Assembly: GCA_029962745.1 (NCBI GenBank)
Contig: JAPZVO010000103.1
Coordinates: 28,328-92,327, forward strand
Reading direction: 5' to 3'
Length of the DNA stretch: 64,000 nt
Source: Echinometra lucunter
Taxonomy: Eukaryota; Echinodermata; Echinoidea; Camarodonta; Echinometridae
A program made the translations under genes and the position numbers. Shown here piece by piece: positions 22,870 through 34,799 of this stretch (position 1 is its first letter; every line of letters starts with the position of its first letter). The notes under the pieces were generated by a model. The model saw nothing but the letters and a program-made list of their open reading frames with translations, had not been told where the DNA came from and did not search any database.

Positions 22870-23660
22870 ATGGAGCCGTCTGATGTAGCAGAATTAGTTC
22901 GCGGGGAAGTCTTGGAATCTCAGAACTCACTTCTGGACAGATTAGAAGCACTGGTTTCCGAGAAGCTTAATCATTTCCAGAAAGACATTAACGAGTCGCA
23001 AAAAGCTTTAAGTGAGGTTCAACTATCTAAGATGGAAGAAATAACTAACACAGCATATCAGTTTAAAGAAGAAAGGAAACGAAGAGCAGTACAAGAGTAA
23101 CTCTAAAATATACCAAAAGCTGACTGAGGCGGAATCTTTATTAAAGAAAGATTCGGATCTCAACAAGGCTTCATCAGAAGTACAAACTAAAATCGCTGAA
23201 GGTAAAGACATCATCGAGCGCAGGCAAAAAGTCATCAAACTGGCCGATCAAACACCTTTCGGTAGGCTCACCGTTTCCGAATACGAAACAAACAGTTTGG
23301 CTCAAGATTCCGACGACGAAAAACGGATTTGGAAAACAGAGGCCAGAGCTAAACGCAAAATGAGCCAAACTCCGAAGAGAAAGATACTAGCTTCTCGTAA
23401 CCAGATTCGACCATGCCCTGTATTAGATCGGCGACCAGCACCTCAACGGGCTTCATCATGGTCGATCCCTAAGACAGAGCAGTGGGATTTCAAAAGGAGA
23501 TCGGGGGCATGTTTCGCCTGCGCAAAGTTCGGACATTGGCGCTTTGAATGCAGGGAGGTGGCACCTAGCAGAGAGACAAGACATGAAAAGATAAGTAGAA
23601 ACAAACTTAGTATTCAATTGAATGTGCGTAATGATGCACTTGCAATTCACGAAAGGGATC
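22870..23660 (+). pseudogene. Gag-like protein of the Ngaro-like element
   Basis: The Met start begins a coiled-coil-like region (MEPSDVAELVRGEVLE and on). A one-base shift near 23080 moves the frame, which then continues through TPFGRLTVSEYE and DSDDEKRIWKTEARAKRK, phrases seen in Gag of DIRS-type elements. It ends with a CCHC zinc knuckle, Cys-x2-Cys-x4-His-x4-Cys (CFACAKFGHWRFEC, 23510-23551), expected to bind RNA. The region runs without a break into the polymerase frame. Confidence 0.75.
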
Positions 23661-23699
23661 GTACAGGAAAAAGATTAAATCTTGGAACAAACTCACAAG

Positions 23700-25500
23700 T
23701 TAATACTCCAGTTGGAAGACTTAGAGAGGCAAAGAACAAATGGAAAGAAATCGGGACTAACGATTATATAATGGATGTCATTTGCGAAGGGTACAAATTA
23801 CCTTTCATAACTTGCCCTGAAAAATCCGAAAGTAAGAATAATAGGTCCGCTATTCATAACAGAGAGTTTGTTGAAAAAGAAATAGAGAGTTTACTTAAGA
23901 AAGGATGCATAAGTGAAGTTTCTCGAAAACCAGAAGTAATAAACCCTCTTACGGTTGCGGAAAACAAAGAAAAGAAGAGATTAGTTCTTGACTGTCGAAA
24001 AATCAATCCTCATCTTTTCAAGCAAAAAGTGAAATACGAAGGAGAAAACATAGCCAAAGAAATGATAGAGGAGAACTCGTATATGTTTACCTTTGATCTA
24101 AAATCTGCTTATCATCATGTTGAGATATTCAGAGAGCACAGAACCTATTTAGGTTTTTCCTGGGACCACGAAGATCAAAAGAGATATTATATATTTAATG
24201 CCCTTCCATTTGGTATTTCTACAGCAGGATTATATTTTCATTAAACTGACAAGACCTGTAATTTCTCATTGGAGATCTCAAGGAAATAACGTGATTATGT
24301 ATTTAGACGATGGGTTGGCAATTTGCAATTTGCAAGATCAGATGTCTGCAAAAATTCTAAGCAAACAAATAAGGGATGACTTAAGCCAGCTCGGCTTTCT
24401 GATAGCAGAAGAAAAGTGCAGTTGGAATCCCACTAAGAATCAGACTTTGTTGGGATTAGATTGGAAAACTTCAGAAAACAAAGTGTACATCACTCAAAAT
24501 AGAGTCGGAAAATTAAAGGCAGACTTGACAAATTGCGACGAAACAATGACATGGTGCACGTGAAGGAATTGGCAAAGGTAGCAGGTCCAATCAGTTCAAT
24601 GCATACCGCAATGGGTCAAATAGTTCAAATAAGATCAAGAAATATCTGCAATAGTCTGAATACGAAGGCCAGTTGGCAAGCACCAATTAAGATTGGAAGA
24701 GAAGCATAAGATGAACTGAATTTCTGGTTACATAATGTTGATAGAATGAACGGTATTGAAATAAATAGAATACCAAATATCAAATTTTCTATGTACACAG
24801 ACGCTTCCGAAACAGGTTTTGGTGGTTTCGTAACCGAGCGCGAGATAGATGAACTAGAAGTTCTAGGTAGTTGGTCAAATGAAGAAGCCGTAAAGAGTTC
24901 CACTTGGAGAGAGTTAGAGGCTATGAAACGAACTTTTTTCATTTGAAAGAAAACTGAAAGGTCAGAGTGTTCAGTTGAACACAAGACAACAGAAACGTTG
25001 TTACTCTCCTGAAGAAAGGTAGTAAGAAGAGTGAATTGCAAGAACAAGCTATCGATATTCATGATCAATGTGAATGAAATAATATCAACATATATCCAGT
25101 ATAGATAAAGAGAGAAATAAATCGTAAGGCAGATGGTTTAAGCAGGAAAGGAGATAGTGATGATTGGCATATCGAAGAGAAGGTATTTAGGTATCTCAAT
25201 GCAAAATGGAGCCCACATGATGTTGACAGATTCGCTAACGAATACAATACAAAATGTAGTAGATTTAATTCCAGATCTTGGTGTAACGGGACGGATGGCA
25301 TTAATGCATTCAGTCAAAGTTGGACAAATTGCACGAACTGGTGGGTACCACCACCACAACTAGCCAGAGAGACAATAGAAAAAATAATTAAGGAAAAAGC
25401 TCAAGGCACTCTTATTGTACCAGTTTGGAAATCTGCCCCTTTTTGGCAAAAATTTATCACAACAATAAATTTGCAGAGTTTATCAGAGAACTTGAAGCAT
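23700..25500 (+). pseudogene. Reverse transcriptase and RNase H of the Ngaro-like element
   Basis: RT motifs: RLVLDCRKIN near 23980, FTFDLKSAYHHVEI (first catalytic Asp) near 24090, LPFGIS near 24205, and YLDD at 24300-24311. RNase H begins with YTDASETGFGG near 24794 and retains RKADGLSR near 25125. It is followed by the DRFANEYNTKCSRFNS and NWWVPPPQL blocks that typically link RNase H to the recombinase in DIRS-group elements. Damage includes frameshifts near 24235, 24545 and 24940 and an in-frame TAA near 24708. RT and RNase H would copy the element's RNA into DNA; this copy cannot. Confidence 0.85.
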
Positions 25501-25639
25501 TTGATTCTAGCATAACAAAGAAAGGCAGAGGGAATGATGGTATATTTGGCAATAGCAGATACAGTTTTGGCATGATTGCAATGAAAATTACATTTTAATT
25601 TTATCTTTACGTACAGCATTAGGAGTAAAGACTGTTATC

Positions 25640-26624
25640 AACGAACAGATGAAAGGAGCTAAAATTACTTCTTCTGAGCTTATCGACTTGGCTGACCAGA
25701 TGGCATCACATATCATCAAATCGAAGAGCGAAAATACCAACAAAAATACTTCGCAGCATTCAATAGATGGGATCAATTCATCGGTGCTGAAGGAGGGAAT
25801 TCCCTTCCAGCAGAATCCATCCACGTTGCCCTGTATGTGACTCATCTCATCGACAAAGGACATTCATCAAGCGTCATAGAAGGTGTCGTATACGCTATTA
25901 AATGGGCTCACAATCTAAGAGGGCTAAGGGACCCCACAGACAATTGTTTTGTAAAAAATTTATTAGAATCTGCAAAACACCAATGTAAGAAGGCAGTGAA
26001 CAAGAAGGATCCAGTAACCTCAGATCAAATAAAGACTTTATGCAAGAAATATGTTCATACGGAGGACGTCGTCACGCTCAGAGATCCAACATTGATAATT
26101 TTATGTTTCTCAGGATTCCTAAGATTTGATGAAGCAAGATCAATGAAGTGTAATGATATTTTGATACAGGATGATTATATTTCTCTTAATATCGATAAGA
26201 GTAAGACAGATCAGTACAGACGGGGTAATACTGTAGTCATTAGCGCCGGCAACACTGAAGCTTGTCCGGTCAGAATGGCAAAGAAGTATATTCAATTTGC
26301 TCAGACTTCTGTAAATTCTGATCAGTTCTTTTTAAGCCGGCATACAGGTCAAAAGGAATTAGTGCACTTGTCCAGAAAGACAAATCTTTAAGTTACACGA
26401 CAGCTAAAGATAGGGACATTTCTATGTTGAAGGAGGTATGTGGCGATGCTAATCTTGGTTTACATTCACTGAGGGCAGGTGGAGCCACTACGGCTGCTAA
26501 TGCAGCAATCAATGACAGATTGTGGAAGGTACATGGCCGGTGGAAGACCGATAAAGCTAAAGATGGATACATTGTAGATAATATGCATAATAAGCTCAAA
26601 GTGACAAAATCACTGACGCTTTAG
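25640..26624 (+). pseudogene. Tyrosine recombinase of the Ngaro-like element
   Basis: An N-terminal SAM-like segment (LIDKGHSSSVIEGVVYAI) is followed by the catalytic fold. The first catalytic Arg is in GFLRFDEA (near 26122), a probable catalytic Lys in DKSKTDQYRRG, and HSLRAGGAT supplies His-x-x-Arg (26463-26474). GRWKTDKAKDGYI gives the Trp/His position and the nucleophilic Tyr at about 26568. A frameshift near 26385 separates the R/K half from the HxxR...Y half. In intact relatives this enzyme joins the circular DNA copy into the genome instead of a DDE integrase. Confidence 0.85.
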
Positions 26625-26639
26625 ACAGATCGTAATAAC

Positions 26640-27270
26640 AGATCATAATTGCAATTATTTCCCAGGAGGAAACCGCTTTATTTTAATTCAAACATTTCTG
26701 GTAATTTTGGCTTTACAGTTAAAGTATGATGCGATTAGATTAAATATTAAAATTTGTTTACATTGAACTTGTGGCGTCAAGTCAATTTTTATACTGGTTT
26801 TCTCATTTTCTGTTCCACTATTCGAACTAGTACTTAATTGAGATTTATAGAATAGTTACCACTTTGTGTATCGATATTTCACTGACAGAAGTATAATTAA
26901 AAGCAATATCAAAAGACCAGTTGTCATTTTATTAAAATTGAGTAACCACACAAAGAGTTAAAAAGGAAACAAGGTATATTTGAAGCTAAAGACGCACGCT
27001 TTACCAGTTGGGTTGTTTATACAGTCATGGAGCAGATCTATAGAGCATATGAATATTCATGATGGAACATGTATAATTAATCGGTTTTAAAAATAGCCAT
27101 AGAAGTTAATTTGATAGAATTATTCGATTACTTTAACTAAAGCAAGACTCGTATCGATTGGATTGAGTGAATCTGGATATGTAGGTGAATGAACTTCAGA
27201 ATATTTCTATGTAAAAAACAAACAAACAAGCAAACAAACAGACAAACCCGTTCTTTTTTACATCTAGGTA
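26640..27270. other. 3' non-coding part of the Ngaro-like element
   Basis: Between the recombinase stop and repeat B1. AT-rich with a short CAAACAAACAAG run near 27219. No coding signal. Confidence 0.5.
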
Positions 27271-28311
27271 GGTCTGGCAGGCTTTCCCCAGAATTGATGA
27301 TATCAATCTGTGATTCGCGATTTATTAGAGTGTGATTTGTATTGAATGATGGATAAGGATATACTTGTATTTTCCTGCGGTACAGCGTATAGCAGGAAAA
27401 TGTTGTATATGCATTTTCATGAATGATTACGTAACATCAGAGTGGCGAGATGCCACGATCCCCGCAAGGCGGGATGGGTTGAATGAATTAGGCAGGTGAA
27501 TGTTGTTTTTTTGTATTGAAGGAAAGGAATGTTCAGATAGGCATAAGAAGAGGAAGGAAAGGGCGTGGAAGCCATTCTAGCTTTGTCAGACAACAGGACC
27601 ACGACACAATTTAAAATTGAATTAAATTGATTCATTATAAAAAATAATAATAATGATAATAATAAAGCGGGTTGATATGTTGATAGAATAGAGATTCAAA
27701 GAAGTTTCATTAACATGATGAAGAATTATCGATTTGGGACGATTTGCCATTAGGTTTTTCTAGAGCATTTGCCTAATATATTTTATCTCTGGTTTTTTCA
27801 TCCTAGGAAATCGGTCCAGGCATGGGGCTAATACAAAAGCTCCATGCAGGGTTAGGATTCATGGTTGGTAAATATATTTAAATTTCCTATCTCATCAGTA
27901 GTACTGAAACTTTCAATGTTTATTTGAAATCATTTGATGTTCAGAACACTTATACGACATATAATCGAGAATATTTCAAGAAAAGCAAGCATTCAATAGT
28001 AATGAAATTTGATGTCAATGTTCGAAATGCATTTGATATTTAGATTATTTTACAACATTGAGCATTTTCAAGAAGAAAACATTCAATAGTCTGACTCACT
28101 TTTAGTGTTTGATGTTTACTATAGAATTATTTTTTATGTTAAAATCACTTTTATAGTCTGTATTTTGTCAAAATTGTCAAGAAAAGACGACAGGTTTCGA
28201 ATAAATGCCGGCTCGGTCGGTCTGGCAGGCTTTCCCCAGAATTGATGATATCAATCTGTGATTCGTGATTTATTAGAGTGTGATTTGTATTGAATGATGG
28301 ATAAGGATATA
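27271..28311. repeat. Split direct repeats B1, A2 and B2
   Basis: B1 (27271-27363) and B2 (28219-28311) are 93-bp copies beginning GGTCTGGCAGGCTTTCC and differing at about two positions. A2 (27362-27609) directly follows B1. 27610-28218 between A2 and B2 is AT-rich, with an (AAT) stretch and no recognised coding content. Confidence 0.82.
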
Positions 28312-28616
28312 CCAGTACTTATTTCAAATGTTCTGCTGAGGGCCAGAAAGCCATTAACTCAAAGCACAACAAATAAGCAATACAAATTCACGGGTCTGTT
28401 GTTATTGGACAAATAGTTGTCACACGAACCTGTATTTTTAATGATTTGTTCGCTGTATCACATTCAGATAAAAGGCTCATGTGGGGCAGTCGTGCATTTC
28501 CATACAAGGACTGAATGATGATCATACAAAATATTTGATACAATTGAGGATCTAGATCTAATCATTACAAGCAATTGTTTGGGTATTGATTTTCTCCTTT
28601 CTTAAGATATTACATA

Positions 28617-30298
28617 CACGGGCGTCGCTAAAGGGGGGGTGTGGGGGGGTGTGACACCCCCCCCACTCAAAATTCTTGTCGGCAAATTCACGATCGCTGT
28701 CGGAAAAAAAAAAAAGGAGATAGAGAGAGAGAGAGAGAGAAAGGAGAGGGAAGAGGAAGGAGGAAAAAAAAGGGAAAAAGAGGAGTAAGGTGCCCAAATA
28801 GAGTCATATTCGGCTTATTTACTTGTGCATTTTGACGACGAAATAATACTGGTACCACGAAAGAGTGTATATTTTCCTTGCTCGCTGCGCTCGCTTGTAT
28901 TATATTTAGATACAGGATGTTTTCGGAAAGCAAACACATTCGGCTAGCGAGATGAACACTATATAATCTAGATATCTTTAGGCCCATTATGTATTTTGAT
29001 GAAGAAGTATTACTTCTACCATAAAAAGAGTATGTATATTTTTCCTAGCTCGCTACGCTCGCTCGTATTATATTCAGATACAGGATGTTTTCGGAAAGCA
29101 AACATATTCGGCAAATGAGATGAACACAAATATATAATTTAGATAAATTATCTTTAGGCCCATCATGTATTTTGATGAAGAATTATAACTTCTACCGTAA
29201 AAACAGTATGTATATTTTCCTCGCTCGCTGCGCTCGCTCGTGTAATATTTAGATATAGGATGGTCTTAAAAGCAAATAAATTAGGTAGGAGATGTGACCA
29301 AATATATCAAAATAGGTACCTTAAAGGCCAATCGTGTATTTTGATGAAGAACTTTCACTTCTACCATGAAAAGGATTATGAATTTTTCCTCGCTCGCTAC
29401 GCTCGCTCGTATAATATTCAGATACAAGATGGATTGGGGAAAGCAAACAAATTTTGCAAGCTATAGGCCCATTGTGTATATTGATGAAGAATTATCACCT
29501 ACCATAAAATAGAGTATATATATTTCTCCTCGCTCGCTGCGCTCGCTCGTATATTTAGATACGGGATAGTCTTTGAAAGCAAATGAATTAGATAAGAGAG
29601 GTGACCAAAATCAAGATATCCAAAAGGCCCATCATGCATTTTTTTTTATGAAGAACTTTCACTTCTATCATGCAAAGGAGTAAATATGTATTTTTCCTCG
29701 CTCGCTACGCTCGCTCGTACAATATTCAGATACAAGATGGATTTGGGAAAGCAAACGAATTCGACAAGTGTGGTGACCAAATGTACCTGTATAAGTTAGA
29801 TATCTCATAGTTAATACCATCGTGTATTTTGATAAAGAATTGCCACTTCTACCATGAAAAATAGTTTTTTTCCTCGCTCGCTGCGCTAGCTCGTATAATA
29901 TTAAGATTTAGGATGGTCTTTGAAACCAAATGAATCAGGCCAGAGAGGAGACCAAATATAATTAATTTAGATATCTTTAAGCCCACCATGTAGTTTGATG
30001 AAGAACTATCACTTAAGTACGTAAGAGAGTGTATATTTGTCCTCGCTCGCTGCGCTCGCTTGTATTATATTTAGATACAGGATGTTTTCGGAAAACAAAC
30101 ACATTCGGCAAGTGAGGTGAACAAAATATAGTTCCAAAGGAAAATATGATAGAGGTGCACAATTGAACATGCCTCAATGGGCTTTATACGGTTGAATTTA
30201 TCGACGTTGGTCGTCGGCAATCGGTGGCATTATTTGTCGGCAATCTGGCCTCTACACCCCCCCCCCCCCCCATTCAAAATAGTCTAGCGACGCCCCTG
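28617..30298. mobile_element. Non-autonomous hAT-type element with internal ladder (copy 1)
   Basis: The ends are CACGGGCGTCGCTA and TAGCGACGCCCCTG, with an exact 8-bp target duplication ATTACATA on both sides, as made by hAT transposases. There is no transposase frame. Just inside the ends are G and C runs. The interior is a tandem ladder of about eight units of roughly 140-176 bp. Each unit has a CGCTCGCTNCGCTCGCTCG motif (near 28877, 29044, 29220, 29388, 29527, 29697, 29872, 30041) followed by GATACAGGATG, AAGCAAA and GGCCCATCATGTATTTTGA phrases. Confidence 0.88.
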
Positions 30299-30306
30299 AT
30301 TACATA

Positions 30307-30906
30307 ATATGGTTCGCACCGTTTGTCTTTTACTGAAAGATAAGATACAAACTCTTAAAATACACAGATGTTTATCGATCGAAATAAATTAGGTATAACA
30401 AAATGAAAATGTATAACACTATTAAGGTGAAGTAATAAACAAATGCTGACAGAAACAAATTCATACGATTTTCTTACGTAATATTTCACTAATGATCTCA
30501 ATTGAAAAGAAATAGAAACAGTTCCTGATTAATTTGAGTGATTAATGAATGACTTGTATGAATATACATGTAGATATTTACCCATCACCACAACAGGCCT
30601 TGTTACAGATTCAATTAAATAAGCATATTCATACTTCTGTCTTTATACAATTTATTAGGCAATGAAAGAGTAATATCTGCAAGCGAAAATTCAATAATCA
30701 CATGATTTTCTTTAACTGATATACCTGTACATGTAGGTCAACATAATAGCATAGAGTCTAGTGAATTTGCCTTTACTGATTTGAACATGGGAAAGTAAGC
30801 CTACGTACGCAGCCAGCACAAATGATGGATTGTTTCAGGTACACATATTCGACATATTCATGATCAAAGCAAGACATTTATTACTATATCACAGAAATAT
30901 AGTTAT
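30307..30906. other. No gene seen
   Basis: AT-rich DNA between the hAT element and hairpin repeat copy B. No long frame and no repeat structure noticed. Confidence 0.5.
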
Positions 30907-32613
30907 TTAGGTGGTCTGTCATCTTTGACAGACCACTTTTTAATTTTGCTGGAATTTTCTTTATTCTTTTTAGGTGGTCTGTCATCTTTGACAGATCACC
31001 TCTTAATTTCGTCAGAATTGTCTTTCTTTATTTATTAGGTGGTCTGTCATCTTTGACAGATCACCTTCTAATTTCGTCAGAATTTTCTTTATTTATTTTT
31101 CTTCCTTCCAAGCACTTTTTTGTGCACTCGAAATCTCAGAATCGGCTGGTTCAAATTGCACGAAATTTCGGTCAGTTATCAATCGTCATAAGATCTCGCT
31201 GTTCCATTTATTTTCATGTTCATCGGGTCATCGTGACGTCATCCAGGCGCCATTTTGTGAAAATCACCTTAGGGTCATATCTTCATAACGGATGGTCATT
31301 TCTCAATTCATGTTTGGCACGATTAAAGTTAATATTAATCCAATAAATTTCAGATATTCAGACGCGCGTCAACGCGCGCGCAAAAATTCAAAATGCTCAG
31401 AATCGCTTCAAATTCATTTTGCACACGTTTCAGGCCATTTTAAGCAGTTAAAAAATTTGTGCGCTTCCGCGTCGGCGCGCGCGTCATACGCGCGCGCAGG
31501 TCCCAAATAACGTTAAAACGCCGTTTTTTCACTTGATTTGCATTCCTGATAGTTTTCTTAACAATTTCCATCAATTTAGAACTGATTTTGACTAACCATA
31601 AGGTCGCACGCGCGTGTCAAAGTTCAAAATTCATGCAGGCGCCTATTGGGCAAATAATGTAAAAACACGCAAAAACATGCCCCTTTAAAATCCGTCATAG
31701 CTCCTTAGAATGCGTGGAGACCCCCAATTTTTTTTACATATTCTGAAAGCTTATGAGTTGTAGATGTGAATCCATGACAAATTTTTACTCTGTCGATGCT
31801 ATGACGTCATCCTATTCTTATGTGAACTCAAAATTTTGATTTTTAATTTTTGACGTTATATTTTTTTCCTTTAACCGAGACTATCTCGCTTGTTATTCAT
31901 CAATTTTCGCCGAGATTTCGATATGTTGTAGCTGAGACAATTCTCTACAAATATGTTATTCATTGTTACACATTTTGATGACGTTATCATGGTCTAAATT
32001 CACGATTAAAGGTACAATGTCAACTTTTCTCATTTTACGTGTATTCTCTATGGGACATGACCTTTACGTAATTCTTCATTCTACATTCTCGTCTTCTTTG
32101 ATCAACATCTCCCTTATTTCTACTTGATTTTCGCCCATCTTTAAGTATGTTGCAGCTGATAAAATTCCGTTTTGAATCTACGTGTTATCTCTATGAGCTG
32201 TTTTCAGGTATACCTTCAAAGCACTTGCCTCACATGCTCAAGGTCCTTGGTTCGAGTCTCGGAGGGAAGGTGGCATTTTTTTTCCTTTTGCTTTCTTTTT
32301 ACATGTTATATTACTATCCTCTTTAACTATATAATTACAAATACAGTCACAGTCAATGAAATAAACTGCTGATTTTGGCCCGTTATGACAATTGCAATGC
32401 AGGGCACAGTAGTTTATGTACAACCCTATAGAAAATCTGATTACTTCAGGTGAATTAAAGCTTTGGATCATCTTTTCAGTATGCTACAATATCAAATCAT
32501 CCAATTTCTATGACGTTAGTCTCCTATCGAGACGTAAAAACTTTATCAAATGTCTTCCCAACGAATTTATCACGATCCATGTCGAAACCTAAAAGATGCC
32601 GACAGACCACCTA
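30907..32613. repeat. 1.7-kb hairpin-ended repeat family, copy B
   Basis: The same landmarks as copy A in the same order and orientation. The 5' hairpin unit AGGTGGTCTGTCATCTTTGA is present three times in tandem (30909, 30972, 31039). The tRNA-Val-like segment is at 32219-32262. The copy runs straight into copy C. Confidence 0.8.
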
Positions 32614-34015
32614 ATTCGTCATGTGAGGAATTCAAATGTCTCGTTCTTTTTATTCCCCTCCCCCACTTTTTTGTGCAGTCAAAATCTCATAACTGGCTAA
32701 GTCAATTTTCGTCAAATTTTCAGGAAACCTCCATCTTAATGAGATCTCGGTTTTCCAACCATTTTCAAGTTCCTCAGGTCATCGTGACGTCATCTAGGCG
32801 CCATTTGGTAAATATCATCTCATGGTCATATCTTCATAACGGAAAGTCATTTCTGATTCATATTTGGCCTGATGAATTTTCATATCAGTCCAAACAGATC
32901 TATCTTGTTATACGCGTGCGTACGCGTACGTCCGCGCGGGGAAAAATTAAAAATGTTCAGAATCGCTTCAAATTCATTTTGCACACGTTTCAGGCTATTC
33001 TAAGCATTTCAAAAATTTGCGCGCGTTCGCGTCCGTGAGCGCGTCATGCGCGTACGCAGGTCCTAAATGACGTAAAAAACGCCGTTTTTTCACTTGATTC
33101 GCATTTCTGATACTTTCCTTCACAATTTACATCAATTTAGAACCGATTTCAACTAACCAAAAGGTCGCACGCGTGCCAAAGTTCAAAATCCGTGCGCACG
33201 TCTATGGGGCAAATAATGTAAAAACACGCAAAAACATGTCCCTAAAAAGTCCGCCATAGGCCTCAGAATGCACGGAGACCCCCAAAATTTTCTTCCGTAT
33301 TCTGAAAGCTTATGAGTTGTAGATGTGAATCCATCACAAAAATTTAGCTTTTCGATGCTAAGATGTCATCCTATTCTTATGTGAACTCAAAATTTTGATT
33401 TTTAATTTTTGAGGTTATATTTTTTGCCTTTAACCGAGACCATCTCGCTTATTATTTATCAATTTTCGCCGGGATTTCGATATGTTGTAGCTGGGACAAG
33501 TCTTAACAAATCTAGTATTCATTATTGCTAATTTTGATGACGACATCATGGTCTAAATTCACGATAAAAGGTAAAATGTCATTTTTCTCATTTTACGTGT
33601 ATTCTTAATGGGACATGACCTTTACGAAATTCTTGATTCTACATTCCCGTCTTCTTTAAGCAACATCTCCATTATTTTTTTTTAAGTCCAGTGCTCCGGT
33701 CCATACTTAAATTTCACTCAATCTCGAGTTTGGAAAGAGCAGATCCGAAAATGGCCTCATCTGATAGAGAAAAAAAAATTCTGCACAAAAAGTTAAGCAG
33801 GTACAAGTTCGTCAAACGACGTCTTCGGGTCGATAATAGCTTTGGAAAAATATCTAAATATGTTTTTCCGTTTTTAGGGCAGTCCCACCTTCTATAAATG
33901 ATGTTTTTTTTTTTGTTTTGTTTTTTTTTTTTTTTTTTAGTCGACGTCCTTCGGAAGGACATTCTTTAACTAGAAGATATTGACAGATGAAAGACCACCT
34001 AATTCGTCTCCACTA
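32614..34015. repeat. 1.7-kb hairpin-ended repeat family, copy C (3' part replaced)
   Basis: This copy matches copies A and B through the CG-rich blocks and the GACCTTTACG segment. From about 33670 to 33960 it departs, and the tRNA-Val-like part is missing. A short open frame there (33691-33897) has no recognised domain. The family end GACAGA..GACCACCTAATTCGTC reappears near 33985-34015. Confidence 0.7.
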
Positions 34016-34289
34016 ACAAATTCAAATATCTTTTTTATTTCTCTTTTGTCCTCCCTTGTCAGCTTTTAGACAAAATTGAATGCTTCAAAAAATTTAAAAG
34101 ATTTCTTTGATTTTTATCGGCAGAGTTACAGAACACATCATACTTGAAAAAAAAAATCATGCCCGGTTTCATCTCAAATACTAGCATAATACAATTTATT
34201 ATATTTACATAGCATTTAGGTTTTTTTACCCTATTTTTCGTTATAATGGCATATTTGAATTTAACTGAACCTTTTAAAAAGACATATGC

Positions 34290-34710
34290 TGCTTCATCCA
34301 ATCTACCTCTCTCTCTCTCTCTCTCTCTTCCAATTCTATTGATATTCACATATTCTACACCGCCATTGTTTTAGAGTCTGTCTATCTGCAACTAACCTAC
34401 CTCTTTTTCTCTCTCTGTATTTCTCTCTCTCTCTCTCTCTCTCTCTTTCATTCTATTTATTATCTGGGTTTTTTTTCATGTATTCTCCGACATTGCACTT
34501 TAAGTCTGAATAACTGCGCATGATCCCTTCTCTCTCTCTTTCTCTCACTGACTTTTTTTTTCTTTTTGCCATGTATTCCACAGTATTGTATCTGAGTGTG
34601 CTTATTTCAACCCTACTTCACACTCTCTACCCCCCCCCCCCCTCTGTCTCTCATTTAAATGATAGCCATTTTTCTCTAACTCTGTCCATTTGCTTCATAC
34701 ATTTTGCTGT

Positions 34711-34748
<38 letters not shown>

Positions 34749-34760
34749 ATTTCTCTCCCT
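34290..34760. repeat. Cluster of (CT)n tracts
   Basis: CT runs at 34306-34328, 34420-34446 and 34712-34745, separated by related CT-rich spacers. Frames here are low-complexity Ser/Leu runs, not genes. Confidence 0.9.
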
Positions 34761-34799
34761 TATTCCTCTGTCTGCATGACCGACTGTAAGTGGTCTCTC

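Larger units (their letters stand above)
22319..28311 (+). mobile_element. Degenerate Ngaro/DIRS-like tyrosine-recombinase retrotransposon
   Basis: In order on the plus strand it has Gag with a zinc knuckle, reverse transcriptase, RNase H and a tyrosine recombinase. Flanking repeats follow a split pattern: A1 (22319-22841, interrupted by a MITE), the ORFs, B1 (27271-27363), A2 (27362-27609), then B2 (28219-28311). This A1-ORF-B1A2-B2 layout is the known arrangement of Ngaro/PAT-type YR elements, which integrate through a circular intermediate and make no target duplication. About 610 bp separate A2 from B2, more than expected, which may be a later insertion or a longer native terminus. No methyltransferase domain is visible, favouring Ngaro over DIRS1. 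Several frameshifts and a stop show that it is inactive. Confidence 0.85.
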
